Shown piece by piece: positions 51,701-62,345 of a stretch of DNA of 64,000 nt (position 1 is its first letter; every line of letters starts with the position of its first letter). The stretch lies in contig CM071589.1 of assembly GCA_036429605.1 (NCBI GenBank), positions 2,728,001 through 2,792,000 of the forward strand, given 5' to 3'. The translations under genes and the position numbers were made by a program. The notes below the pieces were generated by a model. The model saw only the letters and a program-made list of their open reading frames with translations. It searched no databases and had not been told where the DNA came from. The stretch comes from Cladobotryum mycophilum (lineage: Eukaryota > Ascomycota > Sordariomycetes > Hypocreales > Hypocreaceae).

Positions 51701-52194
51701 CCATTCAGAATCCACGAACTGACCATCCAAGAAGCTTCACAGCACATGGGGACGCTAGAGGTAGTACGCCATTCTTCGACGATCTCTACGATGGCACTCA
51801 GCCCCAGGATACCGCCAGATCCACCCCTGTGTACCATCAAAGGTACAAATCCGCGCCAATCGACACCGGGAGGAGGCCAAATGCAGTCCCCGCATATATG
51901 CAACAGGGGTCTCATGTGAATAGCGGCTCAGAAACGTCTGTAGACATGCGACGGCCATCTACAGGACCCCTAGGCGGAACCCATCCGTATGGCTACACAG
52001 AGCACGATGCCTATGACAGTCAGGGAGGCCTACCTAACCGCGCCAACCGAGGCGTGCTACAGAAACAACACAAAAAGTTCACGGATGCTTATGACCAAGA
52101 TCAATACCATCACGAGGGCAGCAGCGGAGCCGCCAAGCGTGTCATGGACTTTTTCAGGAGACGCGGCAAAGCCAGGGGCGGGGATGAGCGATGA
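48734..52194 (+). CDS. Kin4/Frk1-type serine/threonine protein kinase (frame broken twice)
   Basis: Three exons, join(48734..49612, 49666..50259, 50319..52194); introns of 53 and 59 bp. The first 260 residues are disordered and Ser/Pro-rich. The kinase domain covers about residues 265-562: glycine loop GNTIGEGEFGKV, VAIK (Lys297), HRDLKLENLL (Asp392), DFGFAN (Asp410), an activation-loop insertion of some 30 residues (FDPHEELNEEEELNLSDRDY), then QTSCGSPCYAAPE. That TSCGSPCYAAPE loop and the long tail fit the Kin4/Frk1 branch, which in yeast acts in spindle-position signalling. Exon 3 has two frame breaks, at the C6 run 50958-50963 and the C5 run 51251-51255. One extra C in each would give ..RPPQSKRPPSS.. 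and ..VGVPPKFAKMSGFHEG.., and makes exon 3 a multiple of three (1,116 residues in total). The C-terminal tail is basic, ending RVMDFFRRRGKARGG. Confidence 0.85.
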
Positions 52195-52748
52195 TGGAGA
52201 TTTGAACCGCAATATACTTGAGAGCCTTAGGTATTTAAGCGAGGCTTCTTGGGACATTTTATCTACTTGGAAGTTTCGACAGTCATGGATCAGTGGAGCA
52301 GCTTTGAGTTTCTGTTCCTCTTAGAGGCTTACGTCTGACTAGCTTATGCTGGGTTGTAATCATATGCGCGAACTATCATTCAACACGTTTTAACGTCCTC
52401 ATTTCACGATACGGCCGGTGCGGAAGGTTGCTTACGAAAAAGAAAAGAAATTGCTGCCATGGCGAGGATGAAGCGTGTTCACTATTTGTTTTTTTGTTGT
52501 TGATTTTTTTCGTCTTTTCTTATGACGTGTTCTGTCAAGCATGATCTTGCAAGTTCTGTCCTGCCGCTCACGTGGAAACTGTTTATGAAAGGGCCTCGAT
52601 GCGATATTGTTCGGGGTTTAAAGCAATGTGGTAATAAAGTGGGGTGCAAGTTGGCGAATCGTTTTTTTTTCTTCAAGTTTTTTGTCTGAGTTGGGCTTTC
52701 CTTTACGTGGTTCGAAATACCTGATTGTTGAAATTTGTGTATGGGCAT

Positions 52749-52751
<3 letters not shown>

Positions 52752-52792
<41 letters not shown>
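52752..52792. repeat. GA dinucleotide microsatellite
   Basis: About 20 GA units with one interruption near the end, in the 3' flank of the kinase gene. Confidence 0.9.
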
Positions 52793-53189
52793 TTGAATGC
52801 ATGGTTTGGGAGAAATTCTTTGTCTTTTTTGTGTTCCGAGATGGGAGGTGAATCTCCTGAATTTTTTTTTGGTAGAGATGGATCGACTGCCGTGACGAGA
52901 TAACTTGATCAGATATGTTGAATGGCAAAACGGCTAGATTTGTTCTTCATGTTGGACAGTTGCTTGCGAATTATTTTTTCCCTTTTGCCGTCTCTCCCTT
53001 TGTGTAAAAAAAAATGGTTCATGGTTTCCTTTCTGAGATGTGGTGAGGGATTGCGCGATGTTGCTGATGGGATTTGTTTCACTTGACGTGTAGATGGCTC
53101 GTTTGGTAGTACGTAGATGATGTTGATAATTAACTACCTAGTAGGCACTTGGTAGATATCTAGTAGGTAGTGTTTTGTAGATGGAATTA

Positions 53190-53970
53190 CAATTATGGCA
53201 TTCTGTTTCATCAACAATTATACGGTGAGGGTTATTTGTGGCATTGCGATAGGGGGGGGACACAAGTCTTGATCGACATATTTTCGGTGTAAGTTCAGTG
53301 GTTGACGACTTGTGTTCCCACCCCTTGCTTGTTAGAATCAAGATTGTATTTGGTACTGAAGTAAAAGACAAAAACGGATGATGCCAAGACAGAGTTTCGA
53401 ACAAACGGCAATCACGGCATTCTGTTTCAGATCCAATGGTACGGGGAGGGGGAGGGGAGGGAGAGGGAAGGGAAGACGGTATAAGGAAGGGCGCTTTGTG
53501 GGACAGAGAAGGATGGAACATGGAGAGACATGAATGTATCGCAACAGCAAGCAAAAATACAAATTTGTTTCATTTGGCTTCAAGAATGGTTTCTCGGATG
53601 ATAACCGAACGGCAATGACGGCAATTTTTTTTTCTTTCTGTCTCAAAGCCCAATGGAACGGGAGAATCAGGAGGTCAAGTACGGATACAGGATAGGACAG
53701 GTAATGAATAATAATGCGCAACTGCCGTGAAGGGGGGGATGTCTGTGTTTGGATGCTGATGCTACGGCAGTTTGTTTCAAAGTGCCCGCAATGACTTCGG
53801 CAAGGGGGTGGGTGGGTGAGGTTTGACTGGATAAAAAAAAGGGGGTTGATATCAAAGAGTTACATTTTCTGGAGAGGTAAATGTCCACCTTTGGGACGAT
53901 GCGCGCATTTGATCATCATCCCATCTCTTTGGGGGCGGCAAACACGGCAATTTTGTTTCAGTGAGGATGA
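53190..53970. repeat. Diverged tandem-like repeat family (five copies)
   Basis: A core of ACGGCAAT-ACGGCATTCTGTTTCA followed by CCAATGGTACGGGGAG occurs at about 53197, 53405, 53608, 53764 and 53944, spaced roughly 150-220 bp. Copies near 53405 and 53608 match over about 45 bp; the others keep only the GGCA..TGTTTCA core. A weaker match occurs near 54602. No open frame runs through the array. Confidence 0.65.
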
Positions 53971-54807
53971 AAGGTAAAGTAAGGGATAGCACAAGAAAGA
54001 GAGATAGAGAGAGAGAGGGAGATAGAAAGAGGCAGAGCTGCTTCGGCACTGGAATTCTTGCTTCGTCATTGACTTTTCGTCTTTCGTGACGCCACGTCGG
54101 ATTGTTAGCGAGGTTGAAGAAAAAGATGCATCCATTGGATTATGTGGGAAACGGTTGGAAGACCCTTGGACGACTAGCCACCCACCCTACCAAGGCCCCC
54201 ATATAATAACAAGGCGACGCCCTGCATTGGTACTAGCACTGTAGGTTTAATGACAAGTGGCTGGTGCCAAGAGTGTGGCGATGATGACGGATGAGTTGGA
54301 CAAGGACGGAACAAGCACAAGCACAAGGACAGGGACAGGGACGGCCGCCTTTGCTTAGCGTACGTAGCCCTTTTTGATCTCATTGGAATCTGGGAAATGC
54401 TCGCATCGGCGTTTGTTAGTTTGGTTTGGCTTGGTTTGGCTGGGGTAAATGTCGGCTCCGAGATCTGCGGACTCGGATAGAAGCAGATGTACGAAGTACT
54501 GTATGTAGGCATGTGCGGATACGAAGTCGCTCGGAGGAATCCTTTTTTGGTCGATTGATTGATACGCGCAGGACGGTTTGATGTTTGTCTTGAAAGACGG
54601 ATAACGGCAATGATGGAGTGACTCTGAAAATACTCATTGCGACGCATTCGAAACATGAGGGTGAATGATGTGATGGCGGATCATACTTGGTACATACGAG
54701 AGGAATGTGATGGAATGGGTGCACGTGGTGCCATGTTGACTGATAAGCCCTTGAAGAGGTCCACTGTGGGGGATGGATGCGTATCTTGTTGAGGCCGTCA
54801 GCACCAT

Positions 54808-54837
54808 GGCCATGACCATGACCATGACCATGACCAG
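54808..54837. repeat. CATGAC hexanucleotide array
   Basis: Five near-identical units CATGRC (CATGGC, then CATGAC repeats) in intergenic DNA. Confidence 0.8.
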
Positions 54838-56212
54838 GTAGTTTACAACAACGCCCAGTCCCCTTTTGAACATTGCACGCGACAACAAACTCGGTGAATT
54901 CGGAACCATTCACCACAAAAGATCGGCCATCGAAGAAGGGGTAGCATTGCGTAGTACATATGGTTGGGTATGGTGTTTTGGTTGTACTTGGAGTACGGAG
55001 TACCCAGATCCAAGCCCCAGGAACGCGTGGTATGAGGTGATGGGATGAAAAGATGGCCATGCCCGCCCACTAGCCATGTAATGTCCTCCTTTGGGCTTGT
55101 GTTTCGCTGGTGGTGTGTGTGCGTGTGCGTGTGCGTGTGCGACAATGACTGTGACTGTGACTGTGCCTCCCCACTCCCTCGCTCGTCAAACTTTTGTGCG
55201 TGTGAGATGAAGATGGCATGTCTCGGGAATCCGGCTGTGCTTGTGCTCATTCATGCCGCCTGCCGTTGGGGAGATTGTGGGAGTCTGGAACGTCTTCAAG
55301 GCGTAATGCAACGTCCAAAAGGAATGATGGATACACAACTTATTCAAACGATTCCATGATGGAAAAGGGTTGAATTTGCGCATTGCTAGATGGAATAGAG
55401 TTATTGAATTAAAGATGTCCGTTGGTAGATCCAACGATGGCAAAATACTTAGCTGCAGCAGGCTACTAACTGAGCCTCCCCCTCCCAGATTAGCGGGCTC
55501 TTGGGGGGAACGCTATCAATTAATTTTACAGCGCCCTTCTCCTGCTGAGCTTAGTGCATGACAACGGGCTTCAATCACTAACTTCACTGAACTGACTGCA
55601 GGTGGGTGGTCAAGTCACCCAATCAGTGCCAACGGTGGAATACTTTAGTACTTTAGACTACATCATAGCAGATCCACATCGTCCCCACCAGCTTCCCAGG
55701 TCCAAGTTTCCCTGAATGAGCCAGCATTTCGCAGAGGAGCGACGCCTACTGGCTGGGCTCCCTCTTCCATGTGGGTCTAGCCTTGTACATACAGTACCTA
55801 CTAGGGAGTAGTGACTCCCAGGTTCCATGCCAGTCCGTCCCTCATCTCCAAGGTGTGGCTTTGTTGCCCCCCGGCTTGTGCATGCCACCTCGTGCCCGTA
55901 GCACAAACAACCAGTAGCTACACCTTATCTTCTCTTTGAGTCTCGGACTTCCTCGTCTACCTACTTAAACCTTTCCTCATCACCCCCTCACAGTCGTCTT
56001 TCTGGACCCCTCGTCCATAAAACGACGCCCTTTTCTTCTTCTTCTTCCTCCTCTTCTTCTTAATCTTTCATCTCCTGTGCAGATACACTTTCACAGTCTC
56101 TACTGCATCTACTGCAATACCAACCTACCTAGGTAGTAACAAAGCTCCAAACGCTCAACACCACCACCCCTTTACATCCCCCCTTTACCTCCTGTTCCAA
56201 AACACCTGTTCG

Positions 56213-58579
56213 ATGAAGGAAACCTCTTCAGATCCCCCCGATATAGCTCCCAAACGCTCTGGTTCACTGCCCGGCGCGCATGGATACTTCGACAGGCCGT
56301 CCACATCCCCTCAGCCTGATGACATTCAACCCGTGAATGCTTCAATCGTTCCCGTTGTCGACAACACACACCTAAGAATTGAACCCGTCCGCAGTCACCA
56401 TGCACACACTCTCAGCCTTGACACCGGCTCTGCCACTCTGGCAGTCGCCAACGAAAAGGCCCACACCACCGATACCGGCTCTGTCAGCACCCTGTCTGCC
56501 CAGATCCCGATTATCTCACCTTCTAAAGAGGAGAGGCAGGGGTCTATCCTAGATCCAAAGGAGGCTCAAGGAATCAATTCAGACAACGACACCGAAAATC
56601 CTCAAGATGGAAAGAGGAAGCGAACCGTCATGGAAGAAGTTCGGAGGTCCTTCTGGCTGGTCGCCACGCACAGCTGGATGAACGTTTTGCTCGTCTTCGT
56701 CCCACTGGGTATCATTGTTGCCCAGATCAACAGCATCAGCGGCGGCGTGGTGTTCGCCATTAACTGCATCGCCATCATTCCCCTGGCCGGTCTGCTTAGT
56801 TTTGCAACCGAATCGGTGGCGATCGAGATGGGCGATGCTTTGGGTGCTTTGCTCAACGTTACGTTTGGCAATGCTGTTGAACTCATCATCTTCATCATCG
56901 CTCTGGTAAAAAACCAGATTCGAATTGTTCAAGCATCTCTGCTGGGCTCCATCCTGGCCAACCTGCTTCTCATCCTCGGCATGTGCTTCTTCTTTGGCGG
57001 ATTGCGCTACCGAGAGCAGGTCTACAACAGCACAGTCACTCAGATGAGTGCTTGTCTTCTCAGTTTGAGTGTCATTAGCTTGGTTCTTCCTACCGCTTTT
57101 CACGCATCATTTTCCGATTCGCACCGGGCTGACAATGAATCACTCAAGATCAGCCGCGGCACTAGTGTTATTCTGTTGCTCGTATATATCATCTATCTGC
57201 TATTCCAACTCAAGTCTCACGCGTACATGTATGAGTCTACACCCCAGCACATTGTCGATGCCGAGTCAGCTCCTGGCCCAGCTGCCGCATGGCTAGACCA
57301 TTCCAGCTCCGATTCTAGCTCATCTGAGAGCTCTGATTCTGATGATTCTCGGTCCTCTCGTGACACCATGAAGCGCAGAATGAAAAAGGTGCTTCGCGCT
57401 GGTAGAAGAAGGAGATCGTCAGGTAACTCTACGGAGCTTAATAGAAGTGGTTCTTTCACAACCACCAATACTACGCCTCTGGAAGAGGTAGCATCGGAGT
57501 CACCCTCTCGGCCCGTGGTCCCGCGTATATTCACCACAGAAGCACATGATGAAGCCGATGATGAAGAGAGACCTCGCCAAGGTAGAAGGCATAGCATTCG
57601 CAGCTTTCGCAAGAAGCACAAGAAGCACCGTCACCGTCACCGTCACCGCCGGGAGGCCACTGGTGATGGACAGCCAAGCTCTAGCACAGAGCCCCGGAAC
57701 GTACCCCGGACTGTCGGCGAGGGAGAGCCACGCCGCGTTGATTTTGCTATCCCTAACCCACCTACGGGCGAAAGCCCCAACGAATCGGGAACAAACGGCA
57801 GCAATGGCGCAACAAAGAGGCCATTTCCAACCTTGCGCACCATGTCCGTCAGGCACTTTACACCGACCGTCTTCGTCCAGAAACCTCAAGCCGACACGAT
57901 ACCTCCTGTATCGGCTGGTCCTGTGCCCCGTGTCCGCCTTGGTATCAGGCGCACCAATTCCCTTCCCGATAGACTACCGCAGTTTCCACTCCGAGCTCCT
58001 GGTGCCATGTTGCCTGCCCAGATTCCCTTGAATGCGCTGAATCGAGCAAGCCGTGCTGCAGCTGGGGATGCACACGACGAAGATGAACATCTTACACAAT
58101 GGGCGTCGGTAATCCTCCTACTCGTGACAACTGGTCTTGTGGCGGCCTGTGCAGAGTTTCTCATCAGTTCAATTGAAGAAGTTACGAGCACTTCGAGTCT
58201 GGGTGAAGCCTTCATCGGTCTCATTCTTCTGCCCATTGTTGGTAATGCGGCTGAACACGTTACCGCTCTTACAGTGGCCATGAAGAACAAGATGGATCTG
58301 GCAATCGGCGTTGCTGTCGGCAGCTCCATTCAAATTGCCATCTTCGTCACGCCGCTTGTTGTCATTTTAGGATGGATCATGGACAAGGACATGACTCTCT
58401 ACTTTACCTTGTTCGAGACAGTCTGTCTGTTTGTATCCGCATTCATTGTCAATTTCCTGGTCCTGGATGGCCGAAGCAATTACTTGGAAGGTGCGCTGTT
58501 GTGTGCCGTATACTGTATCATTGGTGTTGTTGCTTTCTTCTATCCATCAGAGGCAGAGGCAAGCAATTGGGGTAGTTGA
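56213..58579 (+). CDS. CAX-type Ca2+/H+ exchanger with long central loop
   Basis: Intronless, 788 residues, ATG 56213. It exchanges cytosolic Ca2+ for protons, probably at the vacuole membrane. Residues 1-140 are hydrophilic. The first exchanger half follows, with the c-1 repeat GNAVELIIFIIALVKNQ near residue 219 and LLGSILANLLLILG after it. The second half carries c-2, GNAAEHVTALTVAMKNKMD near residue 677, with VGSSIQIAIFVTPL. Both halves keep the acidic residue of the GNxxE motif needed for cation binding. The linker (about residues 350-625) is unusually long for yeast Vcx1-like proteins. It has an acidic Ser/Asp run (SSSDSSSSESSDSDDSRSS), a basic patch and a His-Arg repeat (KKHRHRHRHRHRR near residue 467). 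Such loops often regulate the exchanger; that is inference here. Confidence 0.93.
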   Translation: MKETSSDPPDIAPKRSGSLPGAHGYFDRPSTSPQPDDIQPVNASIVPVVDNTHLRIEPVRSHHAHTLSLDTGSATLAVANEKAHTTDTGSVSTLSAQIPIISPSKEERQGSILDPKEAQGINSDNDTENPQDGKRKRTVMEEVRRSFWLVATHSWMNVLLVFVPLGIIVAQINSISGGVVFAINCIAIIPLAGLLSFATESVAIEMGDALGALLNVTFGNAVELIIFIIALVKNQIRIVQASLLGSILANLLLILGMCFFFGGLRYREQVYNSTVTQMSACLLSLSVISLVLPTAFHASFSDSHRADNESLKISRGTSVILLLVYIIYLLFQLKSHAYMYESTPQHIVDAESAPGPAAAWLDHSSSDSSSSESSDSDDSRSSRDTMKRRMKKVLRAGRRRRSSGNSTELNRSGSFTTTNTTPLEEVASESPSRPVVPRIFTTEAHDEADDEERPRQGRRHSIRSFRKKHKKHRHRHRHRREATGDGQPSSSTEPRNVPRTVGEGEPRRVDFAIPNPPTGESPNESGTNGSNGATKRPFPTLRTMSVRHFTPTVFVQKPQADTIPPVSAGPVPRVRLGIRRTNSLPDRLPQFPLRAPGAMLPAQIPLNALNRASRAAAGDAHDEDEHLTQWASVILLLVTTGLVAACAEFLISSIEEVTSTSSLGEAFIGLILLPIVGNAAEHVTALTVAMKNKMDLAIGVAVGSSIQIAIFVTPLVVILGWIMDKDMTLYFTLFETVCLFVSAFIVNFLVLDGRSNYLEGALLCAVYCIIGVVAFFYPSEAEASNWGS

Positions 58580-58803
58580 GTTTGAATCTTTTAACTTGGT
58601 GTGTGTCTACACAGTCGGTGGGTCGCATGAGAATGCTGGGGTGGACAATGATTTGTTAGTATGAGGTTATATGGCAAGCCAGCGGGCTTATGAATATATG
58701 ATATGACAAGTGCTTTTGCATTTGGTTTGAAGCATATGACTGTTCTGCTACAACTACGTGCATCTACACATGACTTAACGCCACGCCCTTGGAAGAGAAA
58801 CTA

Positions 58804-58848
58804 AGTCAGACCACCCAGGTCCCGACCACCCCCACTTTCCGGCCACCT
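58804..58848 (+). repeat. Left terminal inverted repeat of the Fot1-type element
   Basis: 45 bp, exact inverted match to 60614-60658; outer flank is the TA target duplication. Confidence 0.93.
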
Positions 58849-58928
58849 CAAAACACCACACATCACAAGGAACGCAGCGGAATCATATGAACACAACAGC
58901 ATCACAACTGTTTTTTTGGTGTTTTTTT

Positions 58929-60514
58929 CTATTCTAGATAAAATTCATAACATAGGTCTTGCAAGCTGTATGAAGAAATCAATTCTGCAGCCCGGTTCGG
59001 TGCCAATAGCTCTCTGTAACGCTTCCTTGTTGCAAGAACATCCTTGATCCTAATAAATCGACTGTTCAAGTCTTCTGTGACCTTTTGCCTCTTCCGGGGC
59101 CGGTAAACATGAACAAGATGCTCTAGTTCCTTGATTTTGGCATCAGCTTCGGCCAGCTTGGTGTTTTGTTGGTCTAGACCTTTGCCAATCTTCCTGAATA
59201 GTAGCCGGATCGCAGGGTCGTCCAAGTGGAATAGATCCACAAGGCCACGAAGCTGCTGGGACCTTGTTGGGGTAATAAAAACAATTGTCTTAGGTTCCCT
59301 GTTCTCTTGGGCTTCTAACGGCACCAATTTCGGCGTTTCTGGAACTTGGGTTTGGCCCCTTTGGTTCTCAAGAAGAAGACGGCTCAACAGAGGTTTGGCC
59401 GGGTTAACTGGCCACAACCCAGAGCCAAGGAACCCGTTTTTGATGTTTTTTAATGTCAAGGCTGCTAGACGAGCTGTATGATAACAACATAGGAACGTCA
59501 TCTTGCCCGCGGGCGAGGAATCAAAGGCATCTGGGTATTTCTCTATAGCTCTGCGATAGGCTGTCTTGACGGGCGAAAAAATCGAGATATCAAGAGGTTG
59601 AAGAACATGAGATGTATGTGGAGGTAAAAATAAGATATATATGTTGTTTCTGTAGCATTCGTACATAAAATCATCGGTTGTATGACTCCCGTGGCCATCA
59701 ACAACCAGAAGAACTCTTGGGCTTGATCTATTCCTTGTCTGGGGGATAAAGACCTCTCGTAGCCAAGCTACGGCTGTCTCGTTGTTTGTCCAGCCCTTAG
59801 AAGTTGCAGCAAATTGCCAATTTGCTAGAAAACTCATCTCGTCAGGGAACCATTGTTGTTGAACGGTCTGGCCCTTGAAAACAACCAACGGACTAAGAGC
59901 CCGACCTGTTGCTGAGATACACTCGATGATTGTGGTCCAACAACGCGTTCCAGGTTGTTTTTTTATCGTCTGACGAACTGATGAGCTACCAAGGACCAGA
60001 CCATTAGTTCCCTGGCCTTCTAGGATCCCAGTTTCATCCATATTATATCGATTTTCTGGGGGATGCCCTTAATCAACGGTAGCTCCAGCAGGTAAAAGAA
60101 ATCCTTGATAATCTTAGTCGTAGCCCCGTTGATGCGTACAGAATCCATTTGCTTGCCTCTGATAGTCTTAACTTCCGGGTTTCTAGCTAAAAAACCGGTC
60201 AACCACCGTTTTCCAAGTGGTCGTTGGTCACCACTAGCCTCGATGATCCGGGTTGCAAATTCCTTGAGTCTCTTATGTGTTGGTGGCAGCCCTAGGGAGG
60301 CTTGGCCAAGAACCCACTCACGGAGGTGTATTTCTTGTTCCTTGGAAAGCCTCTGAAGGTGCTCCATAGCAACTGCCTTTGTTGCTGAACCTTTTATCCG
60401 GTCTGAAAGGGTTGTCCTAGGGACTCCCCACTTGAGGCAAGCCTCGCGCAGAGATGAGCCGTCCAGAACAGCTTGTATGGCATATTTGATATCATTTTCA
60501 GTATAACGAGGCAT
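58929..60514 (-). CDS. Fot1/pogo-type transposase (one-base frame break)
   Basis: Two overlapping frames make one transposase of 528 residues if one base is added. The N-terminus (MPRYTENDIKYAIQAVLDGS, WGVPRTTLSDRI) is a Psq-type helix-turn-helix, followed by a CENP-B-like DNA-binding segment (EQEIHLREWVLGQASLG, RWLTGFLARNPEV). The catalytic DDE_1 domain shows three Asp motifs: MDETG, LLVVDGHGSHTTDDF, and LQPLDISIFSPVK (the DDD triad of pogo elements). A C-terminal charged helix follows. The break is at a run of five G on the plus strand (60058-60062): one more base links ..LIKGIP to PENRYNMDETG. The total length then divides by three. Fot1 transposases are usually of similar size. Confidence 0.88.
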
Positions 60515-60613
60515 GAGGATTCCAAAAATCTAATTATCTTTTTGATACGATAAGAATTGGTAGAGAAAATGCGGTTGGAATGATATAGGTCATGAGGTGG
60601 TTGGACGTAAATT

Positions 60614-60658
60614 AGGTGGCCGGAAAGTGGGGGTGGTCGGGACCTGGGTGGTCTGACT
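60614..60658 (-). repeat. Right terminal inverted repeat of the Fot1-type element
   Basis: 45 bp, exact inverted match to 58804-58848. Confidence 0.93.
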
Positions 60659-61098
60659 TAGAGAATGAATGTAAGCGGCTGTATTCCGTATCCGGTACTC
60701 TGTAGATTTAACTGAACCAGACTTGTTTCTTTGATCCCTGCAGGCCGCCGGAATAAGCGTCGCGTAGAGCTACCCAACTAAGGTTAAATCGCCATAGCCA
60801 ACATGAACTGGCATGAACTTGTTTGACTGCGGCAGAACACAGCCACGTACGGAGGACGTCATAAAGAAACAGGCTACTTCCTGCTGTCCTTTGTTTGTGT
60901 AACAACTGCTTCCGTTCTTTGTTTCCACCACACTCTGAATTCTTGGACATTACACGTTCTCTTGTAATCTTAGCAAACACTGGAATCTGTTCACTTCATT
61001 GCAAAACGCGACCTTCATCTGAGACGTACAGATCATTTTAAAAAGTACGCCCAAGGACCTTGTGATAAGTGTCCCAGAAGGTTCGAAACTACCGCGTC
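60659..61098. promoter_or_regulatory. Promoter region of the SPRY-domain gene
   Basis: About 440 bp between the transposon end and the SPRY gene start codon, expected to hold its promoter and leader. The transposon insertion may have pushed distal promoter elements away from the gene. No clear core elements identified. Confidence 0.45.
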
Positions 61099-62345
61099 AT
61101 GTGCTTCGGTAGTAAGAAGGAGACAAACGACGATCCGCCTCCGAGGCCAGCGCATCATTCTAGTGGGCAGTCGGACGTGAAGACGAGCAACTATAGTCTG
61201 CAGAGCGGTGCACCATCGGGATATCAGAGTTACCCTCCTGCGGCCAACATGGGGCAGTCTCAGTATCAACCTCCCACCGGACCTCCCCCGGGACAGCAGC
61301 AGCAGAATAATTATGCGCCTCCATCCGGTCCGCCGCCGGGGCAGCATCAGGACTACGCGCCGCCTCCGGGACCTCCTCCCATTCACCAGCAGGGTGATTA
61401 TGCACCTCCTGCAGGACCACCACCTCCTCGCCAATATGGGGACTATGCCCCTCCACCGGGACCGCCCCCGTCTTCCTACGATTGGGCGGTGCCTCCCCTG
61501 CCCAGCATGCGTCACAGCCAATTGCAAGCCATGATTGGCAGGCTGCCGTGCCTGATACGTCTCTGTTCCCTCCACCTCCGGCCATCTTCAGCGGATACGA
61601 TAGATCCCATGCAAACAACGCGACGGAGCAGGAAGCCGAAGCGGGAGAGGCATGGTGTGAGCAGTATCCGCTGGTGAGGCCGATGGAGCTTGACCAGGCG
61701 GGCAAAGGAGCGTTGCAGTTCAATAATTTCCGGCTTATGGAGCCTGCGGGCTTTGATGGAAGGTTGAATTGGCTGGGACCGGGTCACTGGGAGGGTCACA
61801 CATCCAAACACAGCCAGGATCGATGTATTATTGGTTACCCACCGCTGTACTCGGTCACTGAGCATGACCCTACCGTACGTGGACAGCCAAAAACCATTTA
61901 CTACGAGGTCAAAATTCGACCCAACAGCCGCACGACAAACATTGCCATAGGCTTTACAGCGCTTCCCTATCCCTCGTTCCGTTTACCGGGCTGGCACCGC
62001 GGCAGTCTGGGTGTGCACGGCGATGACGGCCATAGATATATCAACGACCGCTGGGGAGGCAAGGACTTTACAACCGAATTCCACAAGGGCGAGACGATTG
62101 GCATTGGCATGACCTTTACGCCCACGGGCACGCATAAGCCTCGCGTGGACATCTTCTTGACCAGGAATGGTGTCAGAACGGGAGGATGGGACCTGCACGA
62201 GGAGACGGATGCGGAGCAGGATCTGCCGGTGACGGGGCTGGAGGGTTTTCATGACTTGAGCTGTGCGATTGGAGCATTTGAAGGGACGGATTTCGAGGTT
62301 GTGTTTGATCCCGCAAAGTGGGTGCATCAGCCTGTTAGAGGATGA
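61099..62345 (+). CDS. SPRY-domain protein with Pro-rich repeats, Ssh4-like (frame broken by one base)
   Basis: ATG 61099 (MCFGSKKETND); 415 residues if one C is added to the C4 run at 61495-61498, which joins ..SYDWAVPP to PAQHASQPIASHDW. The N-terminal third has five repeats of the type YAPPxGPPPxxQ, a disordered proline-rich segment. A SPRY domain follows at about residues 225-360 (GPGHWEGHTSKHSQDRCIIG, TIYYEVKIRP, IAIGFTALPYPSFRLPGWHR, SLGVHGDDG). The domain order resembles Ssh4/Ear1-type Rsp5 adaptors, but I see no N-terminal membrane helix and no clear PPxY motif, so that function is tentative. Cys2 could be a lipidation site. No introns. Confidence 0.8.

Larger units (their letters stand above)
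52195..56212. other. Intergenic region between the kinase and CAX genes
   Basis: About 4 kb. It holds the kinase 3' UTR, a GA dinucleotide repeat (52752-52792), a diverged repeat family (53190-53970), a CATGAC hexamer array (54808-54837), a GTGTGC array (55113-55140) and a TACGGAGTA copy (54994). The last 300 bp, with a CTTCTT-rich tract at 56035-56062 and the palindrome CTACCTAGGTAG at 56125-56136, are the likely CAX-gene leader. Confidence 0.6.
58804..60658 (-). mobile_element. Fot1/pogo-type DNA transposon (Tc1/mariner superfamily)
   Basis: 1,855-bp element with perfect 45-bp terminal inverted repeats (58804-58848 and 60614-60658, beginning AGTCAGACCACCCAGG). It is flanked by TA on both sides (58802-58803 and 60659-60660), the expected target duplication. 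It encodes one transposase on the minus strand. Perfect repeats and only one frame break suggest a recent insertion. No G-to-A pattern of repeat-induced point mutation is evident, since no nonsense codons interrupt the frames. It sits between the CAX and SPRY genes and breaks neither. Confidence 0.93.

Noticed and set aside
57217..57621. 134-codon minus-strand frame inside the CAX gene
   Set aside because: Shadow of the Ser/Asp- and Arg-rich loop codons on the other strand.
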